8,887 nt of DNA. It comes from Clostridiales bacterium (GTDB taxonomy: Bacteria > Bacillota > Clostridia > Oscillospirales > Butyricicoccaceae). The stretch covers positions 1-8,887 of the forward strand of contig JAHZFK010000004.1 of assembly GCA_019421385.1 (NCBI GenBank), given 5' to 3'. A program made the position numbers and the translations under genes. Within the stretch, counting starts at the first letter, position 1. Each line of letters opens with the position of its first letter. Below the pieces are notes generated by a model. It saw nothing but the letters and a program-made list of their open reading frames with translations, was not told where the DNA came from and did no database searches. This document shows positions 1 to 6,584 of this stretch, in pieces.

Positions 1-1703
1 ACCATGCCCGGTTTTGCACCTGCCGGCTTTTTCACCTGCCGTACCGGTGTATAGTCCACCGGCACCCGCGAGGACTGTCGTGCCTTGGAATGGTATGCCG
101 CAATCATCGCAGCTTCCGTCATGGCCTGATCGGTCGGCTCGCGGCCATCTGCGATCAGAATCACATGTGAGCCATGAATTTTTTGCGTGTGGAACCAAAT
201 ATCGCTTTTGAACGCCGTCTTAAGCGTGAGCAAGTCGTTTTGCAGGTTATTCTTACCGGCAAACACTTCAAATCCATCGCTTGTGCGATAGTGGAAGGGC
301 TTTGCCTGTACCGGCTTTGCACGCAGCTTTTTGTTGCGCGTCTGCTTATTAGAGAGGATGCCTGTCTGCGTCAGTTCCTCGCGCAGCTGCGACAAATCGC
401 GTTCGCTTTCCGCTTCTTCCAGCGCAACCAGCACACTTTCCAAATAGTCCAGATCTGTCCTGCCCTGTTCCATCTGCTGCGTGAGCACGGTCTCTGCTGT
501 TTTTGCCTTATTATATAGCTTGAAATACCGCTGCGCATTCTGCTGCGGTGTCAAGCGCACGTCCAGCGTGATTTCTACCTCCGGACAATCCTCCGCATAG
601 TAATCCACCACGGTTGCCTTGTTCATGCCCTTTTCCAGCTGATATAGGTTTGCCGTAATCAGGTCGCCCATGCGTTTATACTGCTCACGGTTCTGTGTCG
701 CATCCAATTCTTTCTGCTGTGCCGCCAGCTTGCGCGCCAGACGATCACGCGCATTCGTCACTGTTTTGTGCAGATCAGCGGAACGACGCGCCATGCGTTC
801 GATTTTTCCTTTTTTCTCATAAAACGCAGCAAGCAGCGCAGAAAAGCTGTCGGCCTGCGAAACAGTCATCAACCCTTCATACTGTGTCACTGGCAAAAAG
901 GTAAAATCAAATACCGCGTCGTTTTCAGATTTGGTGAGCAGAAACGGCTTCCAGCGTTTTTCCTGCACATAGGTCATGAAATCATCATATACCTGCCCCA
1001 AGCGTTCCCGCTGCGCATCGGACAATGCACCAATCCGCGCAGCCGCATCTCCGGTCGCGCGATAGCTGAGCTCCCGGCATAGCAGCGGAGAAAAACCCAG
1101 CAACTGACCAAGCAGGAAACGGTCCAGCGTTTGTTCCCCATCTGCCTGTGCGACCGCTGCAGCCACTCCTGCACGGGACAAAGTAAACGGATCATGCTTA
1201 TCCTGCGCAGGCGGCATCCGGTAAAACAAACCGGGCAGCACCTGCCGTTTGCCGGACAGGTCACCATCAACGCGGCGCATGGCATCAATAATGCGATTAT
1301 CCTCGCCGCATAAAATGACATTGGAATGCTTGCCCATCAACTCGCAGATCAGATGCTTTTTACAAGGCACACCCATTTCATCGGTGGTATCGAGTTCAAT
1401 CGTCATCATGCGTTCGACCGTCGGCTGCACAATTGCCGCAATCTTCGCACCCTGCACATGCTTGCGCAGCAACATGCAGAACATCGGCGGCGCAGCTGGA
1501 TTCTCGCGCGCTGCATCAATGAAATGCACGCGCGCCGCACCCGCGGCAATCGAAACCAGCAGACGCTTTGCACCGCCCTGTCCGCGCGTTTGCAGCACAA
1601 TCTCATCACGGTCGGGCTGATAGACCTTTTCCACGCGACAGCCCGCCAGCGTCTCATTCAATTCATGCGTCACTGCCCCAAGGCAAATGGCATCTAATGG
1701 CAT
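1..1703 (-). CDS. rqcH: RqcH/Rqc2 homolog (NFACT family, FbpA-like), 3' end cut by window
   Basis: Ribosome-associated quality control factor. In the known family it binds the obstructed 50S subunit with peptidyl-tRNA and recruits tRNA-Ala to add C-terminal alanine tails; older annotations call it fibronectin-binding protein A. The frame is open without interruption for 567 codons from ATG at 1703 to the window edge. NFACT-N occupies about residues 1-180 (MPLDAICLGAVTHEL start; MFCMLLRKH at 74-82). A helical middle and charged coiled coil follow (about 260-450). NFACT-R starts near 468 (FEVFAGKNNLQND, then SDIWFH near 500). The visible end, VRQVKKPAGAKPGMV, is typical of the last 20-30 residues, so little is missing. 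Residues 97-98 are Glu-Arg where B. subtilis RqcH has the functionally important Asp-Arg, a conservative change. The start is fixed by the SD at 1710-1718. It is the last visible gene of the trmK group. Confidence 0.95.
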   Translation of the reverse strand, partial: MPLDAICLGAVTHELNETLAGCRVEKVYQPDRDEIVLQTRGQGGAKRLLVSIAAGAARVHFIDAARENPAAPPMFCMLLRKHVQGAKIAAIVQPTVERMMTIELDTTDEMGVPCKKHLICELMGKHSNVILCGEDNRIIDAMRRVDGDLSGKRQVLPGLFYRMPPAQDKHDPFTLSRAGVAAAVAQADGEQTLDRFLLGQLLGFSPLLCRELSYRATGDAAARIGALSDAQRERLGQVYDDFMTYVQEKRWKPFLLTKSENDAVFDFTFLPVTQYEGLMTVSQADSFSALLAAFYEKKGKIERMARRSADLHKTVTNARDRLARKLAAQQKELDATQNREQYKRMGDLITANLYQLEKGMNKATVVDYYAEDCPEVEITLDVRLTPQQNAQRYFKLYNKAKTAETVLTQQMEQGRTDLDYLESVLVALEEAESERDLSQLREELTQTGILSNKQTRNKKLRAKPVQAKPFHYRTSDGFEVFAGKNNLQNDLLTLKTAFKSDIWFHTQKIHGSHVILIADGREPTDQAMTEAAMIAAYHSKARQSSRVPVDYTPVRQVKKPAGAKPGM

Positions 1704-1709
1704 ATAAAA

Positions 1710-1718
1710 CCTTCCTTA
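1710..1718 (-). promoter_or_regulatory. rqcH ribosome-binding site overlapping the nif3 stop codon
   Basis: The minus strand reads TAAGGAAGG, six bases before the rqcH ATG. The TAA is the stop codon of the upstream Nif3-like gene, so its termination site lies on the rqcH SD. This arrangement favours translational coupling and fixes the rqcH start at 1703. Confidence 0.8.
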
Positions 1719-2492
1719 AACAAATTGGATACAGTCGGCATGGCGTTCGGAAACCATGGTGCGCACCTGCGGGAACGCACCAACAATCTGCTCAGCAAAA
1801 ACCGCGGCAATCGGATTTTCCGTCGGAAAATGCCCTGCGTCAACCAGCGTCAGCCCCAGCGACTGTGCGCGCTGCATCAAATCATAGCTGCAATCACCAA
1901 TAACGAACGCATCCGCACCCTTTGCCAGCGCATCGTCCATCATTTTGCCGCAAGCGCCGCCGCCCACTGCAACGCGGTGAATGGCATGCGCACCATCGCA
2001 AAAACGAACGCCGCCCGCGCGCAGACACTCCTTCACATATGCGGCAAATTCGCGCGGCTGCATTTCGCGTGGCAGATCCCCTACACGACCCAACATGTGG
2101 TTATCCCCCGCTTCCATGTTGACCACATTTGTCAGAAACAATGCGGCAGCCAGAGCATCATTCACGCCGCCCCATGCGCTGTCCGCATTGGTATGCATGC
2201 AGATGAGCGCAATATCATTCTTGATGGCTGCACGCAGAACGCGTCCAGTCACATCATCCGTCGTGACGCGGCTGACCGAGGTGAAGATAGCCGGATGGTG
2301 GGCGACGATCAACTGTGCGCCGCGCGATACTGCCTCGTCCACCACCTGTTCGGTGATATCCAGCGCACACAGCGCCGCCGTCACAGTCTGATTGCGGTCA
2401 CCGCACAATAATCCTACATTATCCCAATGCTCCGCCAGTTCCGGCGGCGCGAAGCCTTCCAAAAACGTCAAAATGTCCTGTACCGTACTCAT
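1716..2492 (-). CDS. Nif3-like dinuclear metal-centre protein (YqfO/YbgI family)
   Basis: A 258-residue protein of the Nif3/DUF34 family, known as toroidal hexamers with a two-metal site per subunit. Family proposals include GTP cyclohydrolase I type 2-like activity or a metal-handling role, but the physiological function is unsettled. The metal ligands are all visible: His65-His66 in IVAHHPAIF, Asp104 in HTNADS, and His221 and Glu225 in GHFPTE. These match the five-ligand pattern of E. coli YbgI. Length fits the short form (about 250 residues); the PII-like insert that makes B. subtilis YqfO longer is absent. An in-frame ATG at 2507 would add MGGIA, but the start at 2492 is preferred. It has GGGAGGG six bases upstream, it overlaps the trmK stop as ATGA, and it gives the usual MSTVQDIL-type N terminus. 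The trmK-nif3 pairing is widespread in Firmicutes. Confidence 0.93.
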   Translation of the reverse strand: MSTVQDILTFLEGFAPPELAEHWDNVGLLCGDRNQTVTAALCALDITEQVVDEAVSRGAQLIVAHHPAIFTSVSRVTTDDVTGRVLRAAIKNDIALICMHTNADSAWGGVNDALAAALFLTNVVNMEAGDNHMLGRVGDLPREMQPREFAAYVKECLRAGGVRFCDGAHAIHRVAVGGGACGKMMDDALAKGADAFVIGDCSYDLMQRAQSLGLTLVDAGHFPTENPIAAVFAEQIVGAFPQVRTMVSERHADCIQFV

Positions 2493-2505
2493 TGCAATCC
2501 CTCCC
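2489..2505 (-). promoter_or_regulatory. trmK/nif3 coupling site: SD plus ATGA overlap
   Basis: GGGAGGG (2505-2499) precedes the nif3 ATG (2492-2490) by six bases. The ATG overlaps the trmK TGA (2491-2489) as ATGA. Four-base overlaps of this type are typical of re-initiation by the same ribosome, so the two proteins are probably made in linked amounts. Confidence 0.8.
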
Positions 2506-3178
2506 ATACCTGTTTGATCTCCATCACAAGACGGCGCTGCATGTCCAGCCGTGCTTTGTCTATTTCATTTGCCTGCTGTATTCCTTCCAGCGCACGCTCT
2601 TCACGAATCAACAATGCCTGCAAATATTCCTTTGCTCCGTCCGCTTGCAGCAAGACTGGCGAAAACGCACACTGCCACGGCGGCGTCTCCTTTTTCTCTG
2701 CGCCGCCGTGAACCGACAGCACTACATACTGCCGTCGATCCTCGCGGCAGAGCGTCTCACGCTCAATGACATAGCCATGCGCCCACAGCCATTGCCGCAG
2801 CTCATATACCATTGTCATCGGCTGCAATAGCAGCAAATGCTGTCCCTGCTCACACCACGGCGCTGCTGCCAATATCTCTGCAATGGTCTGCCCGCCCATA
2901 CCGGCAATGCTGACCGTATCGCACTCATCCGGCTGCACGGCATCCAGACCTGCAGCCAACCGCAAAGACAGGGACACACCATGCTCCTGCGCATTGCGCG
3001 CAGCATGTGCCAACGGGCCTTTGCCAATATCCGATCCAATTGCGGCAGCAATTCTTCCCGCCAGCAGTAAGGACACCGGCAGTTTGCCATGATCGGTGCC
3101 AATATCCGCAAGCCTTGCGCCCTGTGGGACAAGCGATGCCAGACAGGCGAGCCGCGGTGTTAAAACCATACTTTCCAT
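2489..3178 (-). CDS. trmK: TrmK, tRNA (adenine-22-N1)-methyltransferase
   Basis: Class I SAM-dependent methyltransferase that makes m1A at position 22 of tRNA in Gram-positive bacteria. The 229-residue protein has the SAM-binding motif I DIGTDH (25-30), IAGMGG (91-96), then LLLQPMTMVYELRQWLW (116-132), which corresponds to the family QPN/QPM segment. The lysine- and glutamate-rich helical tail (about 183-229) fits the C-terminal coiled coil of TrmK. Motif I continues as GKLP where B. subtilis has AYLP. ATG at 3178 has GGGTGA five bases upstream. A second ATG at 3169 would give MVLTPRL, closer to the usual TrmK N terminus, and cannot be excluded. The gene begins immediately after the T-run of a terminator (3188-3216), leaving no room for a promoter between them. 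It is followed by the Nif3-like gene with a 4-base overlap. Confidence 0.93.
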   Translation of the reverse strand: MESMVLTPRLACLASLVPQGARLADIGTDHGKLPVSLLLAGRIAAAIGSDIGKGPLAHAARNAQEHGVSLSLRLAAGLDAVQPDECDTVSIAGMGGQTIAEILAAAPWCEQGQHLLLLQPMTMVYELRQWLWAHGYVIERETLCREDRRQYVVLSVHGGAEKKETPPWQCAFSPVLLQADGAKEYLQALLIREERALEGIQQANEIDKARLDMQRRLVMEIKQVWEGLQ

Positions 3179-3187
3179 ATTTCACCC

Positions 3188-3216
3188 AAAAAAACAGAGC
3201 CGGCGTTCACCGGCTC
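3188..3216 (-). terminator. Intrinsic terminator after the DUF1858 gene
   Basis: On the minus strand a 7-bp GC-rich stem GAGCCGG / CCGGCTC with a 6-base loop is followed by TG and seven T (3194-3188). It starts 11 bases after the DUF1858 stop codon. The T-run directly abuts the trmK SD (3187-3182), so partial read-through would feed trmK-nif3-rqcH. Confidence 0.88.
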
Positions 3217-3227
3217 CGGTTTTTCTC

Positions 3228-3428
3228 TTATTCGCCCAGAAAAGCGTTCAGCTTCGCAACCAGCTCGTCTGCATTGGTGCCGTGTACCATGCAGGCTTCC
3301 TCAATGCTCTCGCCCTGAGACGCCGGGCAGCCGAGGCAGTGCATGCCAATTTCCATGAAAAACTTCGCCGTATCCAGATTGCGGTTGAGAACCTCGCCAA
3401 TCGTGGTCTTCTTCGTAATCGCAGCCAT
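3228..3428 (-). CDS. DUF1858 domain protein (hybrid-cluster-protein-associated redox disulfide type)
   Basis: A 66-residue protein consisting of one DUF1858 domain: TIGEVLNRN (9-17), then the CxxC pair Cys31-Cys34 in IGMHCLGC, and a third cysteine at 46. The family is annotated as a redox-disulfide domain often found with hybrid cluster proteins. Its biochemical role is not established, and no hybrid cluster gene is in this window. The frame stays open upstream to an ATG at 3488, but the start at 3428 is preferred: GGAGG lies seven bases upstream, and the longer version would begin in the -35 element of the gene's own promoter. It appears to be a one-gene transcription unit with promoter 3460-3488 and terminator 3188-3216. 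No signal peptide or membrane segment is seen, so it is probably cytoplasmic. Confidence 0.88.
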   Translation of the reverse strand: MAAITKKTTIGEVLNRNLDTAKFFMEIGMHCLGCPASQGESIEEACMVHGTNADELVAKLNAFLGE

Positions 3429-3459
3429 GTTAGACCTCCATATGTTTTTGTTTGTTATC

Positions 3460-3488
3460 AGTATACCGCAAAGATGCTCATATTTCAA
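3460..3488 (-). promoter_or_regulatory. Sigma-A-type promoter of the DUF1858 gene
   Basis: TTGAAA (3488-3483), a 17-base spacer, then TATACT (3465-3460). Predicted transcription start is near 3453, giving a leader of about 25 bases that contains GGAGG. Five of six positions match the consensus in each hexamer. Confidence 0.85.
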
Positions 3489-3510
3489 TCACAAAAATAA
3501 AAATTTCACC

Positions 3511-3535
3511 GTTTTCTGCTGTTTCTCGCAGAAAC
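3511..3535. repeat. Nested inverted repeats between terminator and DUF1858 promoter
   Basis: Two overlapping inverted repeats share the arm GCAGAAAC. One is GTTTCT-CGC-AGAAAC (3521-3535), perfect with a 3-base loop. The other is TTTCTGC (3513-3519) with GCAGAAA (3528-3534) and an 8-base loop. They lie directly after the T-run of the zinc-ribbon terminator and 23 bases upstream of the -35 box of the DUF1858 promoter. They could be a protein-binding site or a second hairpin on read-through RNA. Function unknown. Confidence 0.5.
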
Positions 3536-3570
3536 AAAAAAGAGCGTTCGGCAAAGCAACCGAACGCCCT
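3536..3570 (-). terminator. Intrinsic terminator after the zinc-ribbon gene
   Basis: Stem GCGTTCGG (3544-3551) with CCGAACGC (3560-3567) around an 8-base loop. On the minus strand it is followed by six T (3541-3536); on the plus strand it is also followed by a T-run, so it could work in both directions. It lies 17 bases after the zinc-ribbon stop codon. Confidence 0.9.
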
Positions 3571-3586
3571 TTTTTGATTTCCGTTA

Positions 3587-3865
3587 TCAGCCCTGCTCGC
3601 GCATTTTCGCGAAGCATTCGCTGCAATATACCGGACGGTCAGACTTGGGTTCAAACGGAACACGAGCCTCGCCGCCGCAAGCAGCACAGGTAGCGGTGAA
3701 ATACTCACGCGGGCCGCGGGCCGCGTTCTTGCGCGCATCGCGGCAAGCCTTGCAGCGCTGCGGCTCGTTCTGGAAACCGCGCTCTGCGTAGAACTCCTGC
3801 TCGCCTGCGGTGAACACAAATTCCTTACCGCATTCCTTGCATACTAAAGTCTTGTCTTCGTACAT
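3587..3865 (-). CDS. Double zinc-ribbon protein (zf-trcl plus CxxC-x17-CxxC)
   Basis: A 92-residue protein with two cysteine-quartet modules. The first has Cys9/Cys12 (CKEC) and Cys38/Cys41 (CKAC), with the conserved stretch EFVFTAGEQEFYAERGF between them, as in the 'probable zinc-ribbon' (zf-trcl) family. The second has Cys60/Cys63 (CAAC) and Cys81/Cys84 (CSEC), with exactly 17 residues between the pairs and the PFEPKSDRPVYC signature of CxxC-x17-CxxC proteins. All eight cysteines are present, so binding of two zinc ions is likely. The cellular role of the family is unknown; nucleic-acid or ribosome association is a guess from the fold and the basic middle (RKNAARGPR). ATG at 3865 has AGAGAGG eight bases upstream. 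It follows sigH with a gap of 78 bases and ends at a strong terminator. Confidence 0.88.
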   Translation of the reverse strand: MYEDKTLVCKECGKEFVFTAGEQEFYAERGFQNEPQRCKACRDARKNAARGPREYFTATCAACGGEARVPFEPKSDRPVYCSECFAKMREQG

Positions 3866-3888
3866 GGTTTTTACCTCTCTTTGATACC

Positions 3889-3903
3889 GTTCCCTCGGGA
3901 AAC
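3889..3903. repeat. Small palindrome at the predicted start of the zinc-ribbon transcript
   Basis: GTTCCCTCGGGAAAC is a near-perfect inverted repeat (TTCCC/GGGAA arms, 2-base centre) just downstream of the TATAAT at 3913-3908. The position would suit an operator. It does not match the Gram-positive LexA box. It could be chance. Confidence 0.3.
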
Positions 3904-3907
3904 TGAA

Positions 3908-3939
3908 ATTATATTGCGCACAGGCCTTCCCGCCTGCAA
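3908..3939 (-). promoter_or_regulatory. Possible promoter of the zinc-ribbon gene (weak)
   Basis: A perfect TATAAT (3913-3908) lies between sigH and the zinc-ribbon gene. The only -35-like hexamer, TTGCAG (3939-3934), is 20 bases away, longer than the usual 16-18. No intrinsic terminator is visible after sigH, so the gene may also be transcribed from the sigH promoter. Confidence 0.35.
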
Positions 3940-3943
3940 TCGC

Positions 3944-4543
3944 CTATTGGGGTTTGATAGCTGCCGATTTTCGCTTAATGCGCTGGATGGCATTATCCAC
4001 AGACTTGATCGGTTTTTGCAATGCTTCCGACATCTCCTCATAGGATAAGCCGTCCAGAAACAATGTCAAAACCCTCGCCTCAAATTCGGACAACAATGAG
4101 TAGAGCTGACGGATCAACTCTTCCCTCTCTTCATTGCCGATCACCAGCGATTCTGGATCACCAATCGGTGCCGTAACCCGGGTGTGCGTTTCCGCAAGGT
4201 CCTCAAACAGAGGTCGATCGATTGACACGGAATGATTGAGCGGATCATGCTTGAGCGAAGAAGCAGCGCGCACCGCAGAAAAAATTTTCCGCATTACACA
4301 CAGCTTTGCGAAGGCACCAAACGGCGCCCCCTTTGATTCATCATATTCACGCATGGCTTTCATCAGTCCCAGCATACCCTCCTGCATCAAATCCTCTGCA
4401 TCCGCACCCACCAGAAAATAAGGGCGCGCACAGGTTTTCACCAAGCGGGTATATCGTTTGACCAAATCTTCCGCTGCCGTACCGTCTCCCTGCTGCGCCA
4501 TACGGCACAGTGCTTCGTCAGACAGCGACGCGGATGAAAGCAT
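3944..4543 (-). CDS. sigH: SigH-type RNA polymerase sigma factor (sigma-70 family)
   Basis: Sigma factor of the Spo0H/SigH group, which directs early stationary-phase and sporulation genes in Bacilli and Clostridia. From ATG at 4543 it has 199 residues. The diagnostic YFLVGADAEDLMQEGMLGL (42-60, region 2) matches the YFLIGAD...QEGMIGL of B. subtilis SigH. KLCVMRKIFSAVRAA (80-94) is the region 2.3-2.4 DNA-melting and -10-recognition helix. The C-terminal LSYEEMSEALQKPIKSVDNA (166-185) then QRIKRK is the region 4.2 helix-turn-helix, matching the KSIDNALQRVKRK of SigH. The start is uncertain: the frame is open to 4633, but an ATG at 4573 lies in the promoter -10 box, and ATG at 4561 would leave only 2-3 leader bases, so 4543 is chosen although no strong SD precedes it. 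SigH-dependent function is inferred from homology only. Confidence 0.87.
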   Translation of the reverse strand: MLSSASLSDEALCRMAQQGDGTAAEDLVKRYTRLVKTCARPYFLVGADAEDLMQEGMLGLMKAMREYDESKGAPFGAFAKLCVMRKIFSAVRAASSLKHDPLNHSVSIDRPLFEDLAETHTRVTAPIGDPESLVIGNEEREELIRQLYSLLSEFEARVLTLFLDGLSYEEMSEALQKPIKSVDNAIQRIKRKSAAIKPQ

Positions 4544-4571
4544 TTTGTAACCATTTCTCATGTCAAAACTC

Positions 4572-4600
4572 ATTATATGCGATACTTCTGGAAATGTCAA
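4572..4600 (-). promoter_or_regulatory. Perfect-consensus sigma-A promoter of sigH
   Basis: TTGACA (4600-4595), 17-base spacer, TATAAT (4577-4572): both hexamers and the spacing are ideal. Predicted transcription start is at 4563-4564. The sequence between here and the glmS stop (4678) is AT-rich and shows no clear terminator hairpin, so some glmS transcripts may continue into sigH. Confidence 0.9.
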
Positions 4601-4677
4601 GAAATTATTGTGAAATTTACTGTTTTGCCACAAAATTACCTATGCATTTTTGTGACGATTGCATAATACGTGTATTT

Positions 4678-6522
4678 TTATTCAACAGTGACTGATTTTG
4701 CCAGATTTCGCGGTTTATCGACATCACAATTGCGCTCTACCGCTACATAGTATGCCAAAAGCTGCATCGGAATAATCGAAAGCGAGGCAGAAAATTCATA
4801 CAGGCACTTGGGTAAGCGGATGATATGCTGGCAAACCGATTCATCTCCAGTGAAATCATCGGTCGTCACAAGCACCACAACAGCGCCACGGGAAACAACC
4901 TCCCGGATATTGGAAACGGTTTTTTCAAACAGCGCCGGCTGCGTTGCCAATGCAACAACCAACGTTCCTTCCTCAATCAGCGAAATCGTGCCGTGCTTGA
5001 GTTCGCCCGCCGCATATGCCTCGGAATGGATATACGAAATCTCCTTGAGCTTGAGTGATGCTTCCAGCGCCGCCGCATAGTCCAATCCGCGGCCAAGAAA
5101 GAACACGCTCGGCCGATTGGCATACAGGGTAGCGATGCGCTGCATATCCTCCTGACACTCCAGCGTCTTTTGGATGCACGCAGGCAAACGCTGCAATTCT
5201 GCGCACAAAGCGCGCTCATCGCCAATGGAGATCAGACCGCGCGTGCGCGCAATCTTCACAGAAATGAGATAGAGTGCGGACAACTGCGCGGAATACGCCT
5301 TGGTCGTTGCAACCGAAATTTCCGGTCCCGCCCAAGTGTACAGTACGCCGTCCGCTTCGCGCGCAATGGTCGAGGAAACAACATTGACGATTGCGATGGT
5401 GAATGCTCCCGCCTGCTTGGCCAAACGCATCGCTGCCAGCGTATCCGCTGTCTCGCCCGACTGGCTGATGACAATACACAAATCCTTTTTGCCGATGATC
5501 GGATTCTCATAGCGGAACTCAGAAGCGACTTCCGCCGTGCAGCGGATGCGGCACATCGCTTCAATCACGCGCTTGCCTACCATGCCCGCATGAAGCGCCG
5601 AACCGCAGCCAACGATGTGGATATTTTCGATATCCCGCAGACGTTCATCGGTCAAGCCGTTATCCTCGAACACCACTGCGTTATTCTGGATGCGCGGATT
5701 CACCGTATCCGCCACCGCCTTCGGCTGCTCCATGATCTCCTTGAGCATGAAATGCTGATAGCCGCCCTTTTCTGCAGCTGACAGATCCCAGCTGACCGTC
5801 TGCACCGTTTTCTCTACCACATCGCCAAACTCATTCATCACAACGACGCTGTCCGGTCGGACAATGGCAACTTCGTTATCATCGAGAATGATATAGTTCT
5901 TGGTACGACCGATAATGGCAGTAATATCGGACGCAATCATATTTTCTCCGTCTCCGACACCAATAATGAGCGGATTGTCGCGCCGCGCTGCCACGATCTC
6001 CTCCGGATTATCCATCGACACTACGCCCAAGGCATATGAACCACGAATGCGCTGTACCGCGTTGAGCACGGTTTTCGCCAAGTCTTCCTGCTTGCCTGTG
6101 TGAAGATAATCCACCAGATGCGCAACCGTCTCGGTATCGGTTTCCGACTGGAAGGTATAGCCGTGCGCTTCCAGCCGCTCGCGCAGTTCCTTATAGTTCT
6201 CAATAATGCCGTTATGGACAACCGCCACCTTGCCCATGCCGTCCCGTCCGCCCAAATGCGGATGTGAGTTGCGGTCAGACGGCTCGCCATGCGTTGCCCA
6301 GCGGGTATGGCCGATGCCGCAGGTGCAGTACAGGTCGCCCTCCTCCCGAATTTTTTCCTCCAAATTGGAAATGCGGCCGCGTGTTTTCACCACACGCAAA
6401 CCATCCTTTGTAAACGCTGCGACACCCGCGGAATCATAGCCGCGGTACTCCAAGCTGTAAAGACCTTTAATCAAAATCGGCAGCGCGTTTTCACGCCCCG
6501 TAAAACCGACAATACCACACAT
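4678..6522 (-). CDS. glmS: Glutamine-fructose-6-phosphate aminotransferase (isomerizing), GlmS
   Basis: Makes glucosamine-6-phosphate from fructose-6-phosphate and glutamine, the entry step to UDP-GlcNAc and hence peptidoglycan; cytoplasmic. The 614-residue protein starts MCGIVGFTG, with Cys2 becoming the N-terminal glutaminase nucleophile. GATase-II motifs are EYRGYDSAG (25-33), GHTRWATHG (71-79), VHNGIIENY (102-110) and SETDTE (126-131). Two SIS sugar-isomerase domains follow (about 300-430 and 470-600), with ISQSGETADT (352-361), KLKEISYIHSEAYAAGELKHG (491-511, including Glu494 and His510) and the terminal LAKSVTVE with Lys609; these align with the catalytic Glu, His and Lys of E. coli GlmS. 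The frame is open upstream to 6717, but that stretch is the ribozyme. ATG at 6522 has GGAGGA nine bases before it and gives the obligatory Met-Cys start. Expression is expected to be controlled by the glmS ribozyme at 6585-6732. Confidence 0.98.
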   Translation of the reverse strand: MCGIVGFTGRENALPILIKGLYSLEYRGYDSAGVAAFTKDGLRVVKTRGRISNLEEKIREEGDLYCTCGIGHTRWATHGEPSDRNSHPHLGGRDGMGKVAVVHNGIIENYKELRERLEAHGYTFQSETDTETVAHLVDYLHTGKQEDLAKTVLNAVQRIRGSYALGVVSMDNPEEIVAARRDNPLIIGVGDGENMIASDITAIIGRTKNYIILDDNEVAIVRPDSVVVMNEFGDVVEKTVQTVSWDLSAAEKGGYQHFMLKEIMEQPKAVADTVNPRIQNNAVVFEDNGLTDERLRDIENIHIVGCGSALHAGMVGKRVIEAMCRIRCTAEVASEFRYENPIIGKKDLCIVISQSGETADTLAAMRLAKQAGAFTIAIVNVVSSTIAREADGVLYTWAGPEISVATTKAYSAQLSALYLISVKIARTRGLISIGDERALCAELQRLPACIQKTLECQEDMQRIATLYANRPSVFFLGRGLDYAAALEASLKLKEISYIHSEAYAAGELKHGTISLIEEGTLVVALATQPALFEKTVSNIREVVSRGAVVVLVTTDDFTGDESVCQHIIRLPKCLYEFSASLSIIPMQLLAYYVAVERNCDVDKPRNLAKSVTVE

Positions 6523-6531
6523 AAAAGTAAA

Positions 6532-6537
6532 TCCTCC
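6532..6537 (-). promoter_or_regulatory. glmS ribosome-binding site
   Basis: GGAGGA, nine bases upstream of the Met-Cys start at 6522. It decides the glmS start against the longer open frame that runs through the ribozyme. Confidence 0.88.
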
Positions 6538-6584
6538 AAAAAGAAGCTGAATTTTTAAAAAAAGGTATAAAAATAGTGCGTTAT

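Noticed and set aside
116..122. Possible loss of function in TrmK from the QPM rather than QPN segment
   Set aside because: The listed position refers to protein residues. The change looks like a clade variant, since the SAM-binding motifs and the LR-WL segment after it are intact.
1725..2411. A 228-codon plus-strand open frame opposite the Nif3-like gene
   Set aside because: It is a shadow of the minus-strand gene, which carries all five metal ligands.
3917..3939. Hairpin CAGGC/GCCTG after sigH as a terminator
   Set aside because: The stem is only five or six base pairs and is followed by AATATAATTT rather than a T-run; it overlaps the possible zinc-ribbon promoter instead.
4544..4633. A 30-residue N-terminal extension of SigH
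   Set aside because: It would start upstream of a perfect promoter and run through its -35 and -10 boxes, so the region is not on the main transcript.
5170..5781. A 203-codon open frame on the plus strand within glmS
   Set aside because: It is antisense to the SIS domains of glmS, with no recognisable domain and no SD of note.
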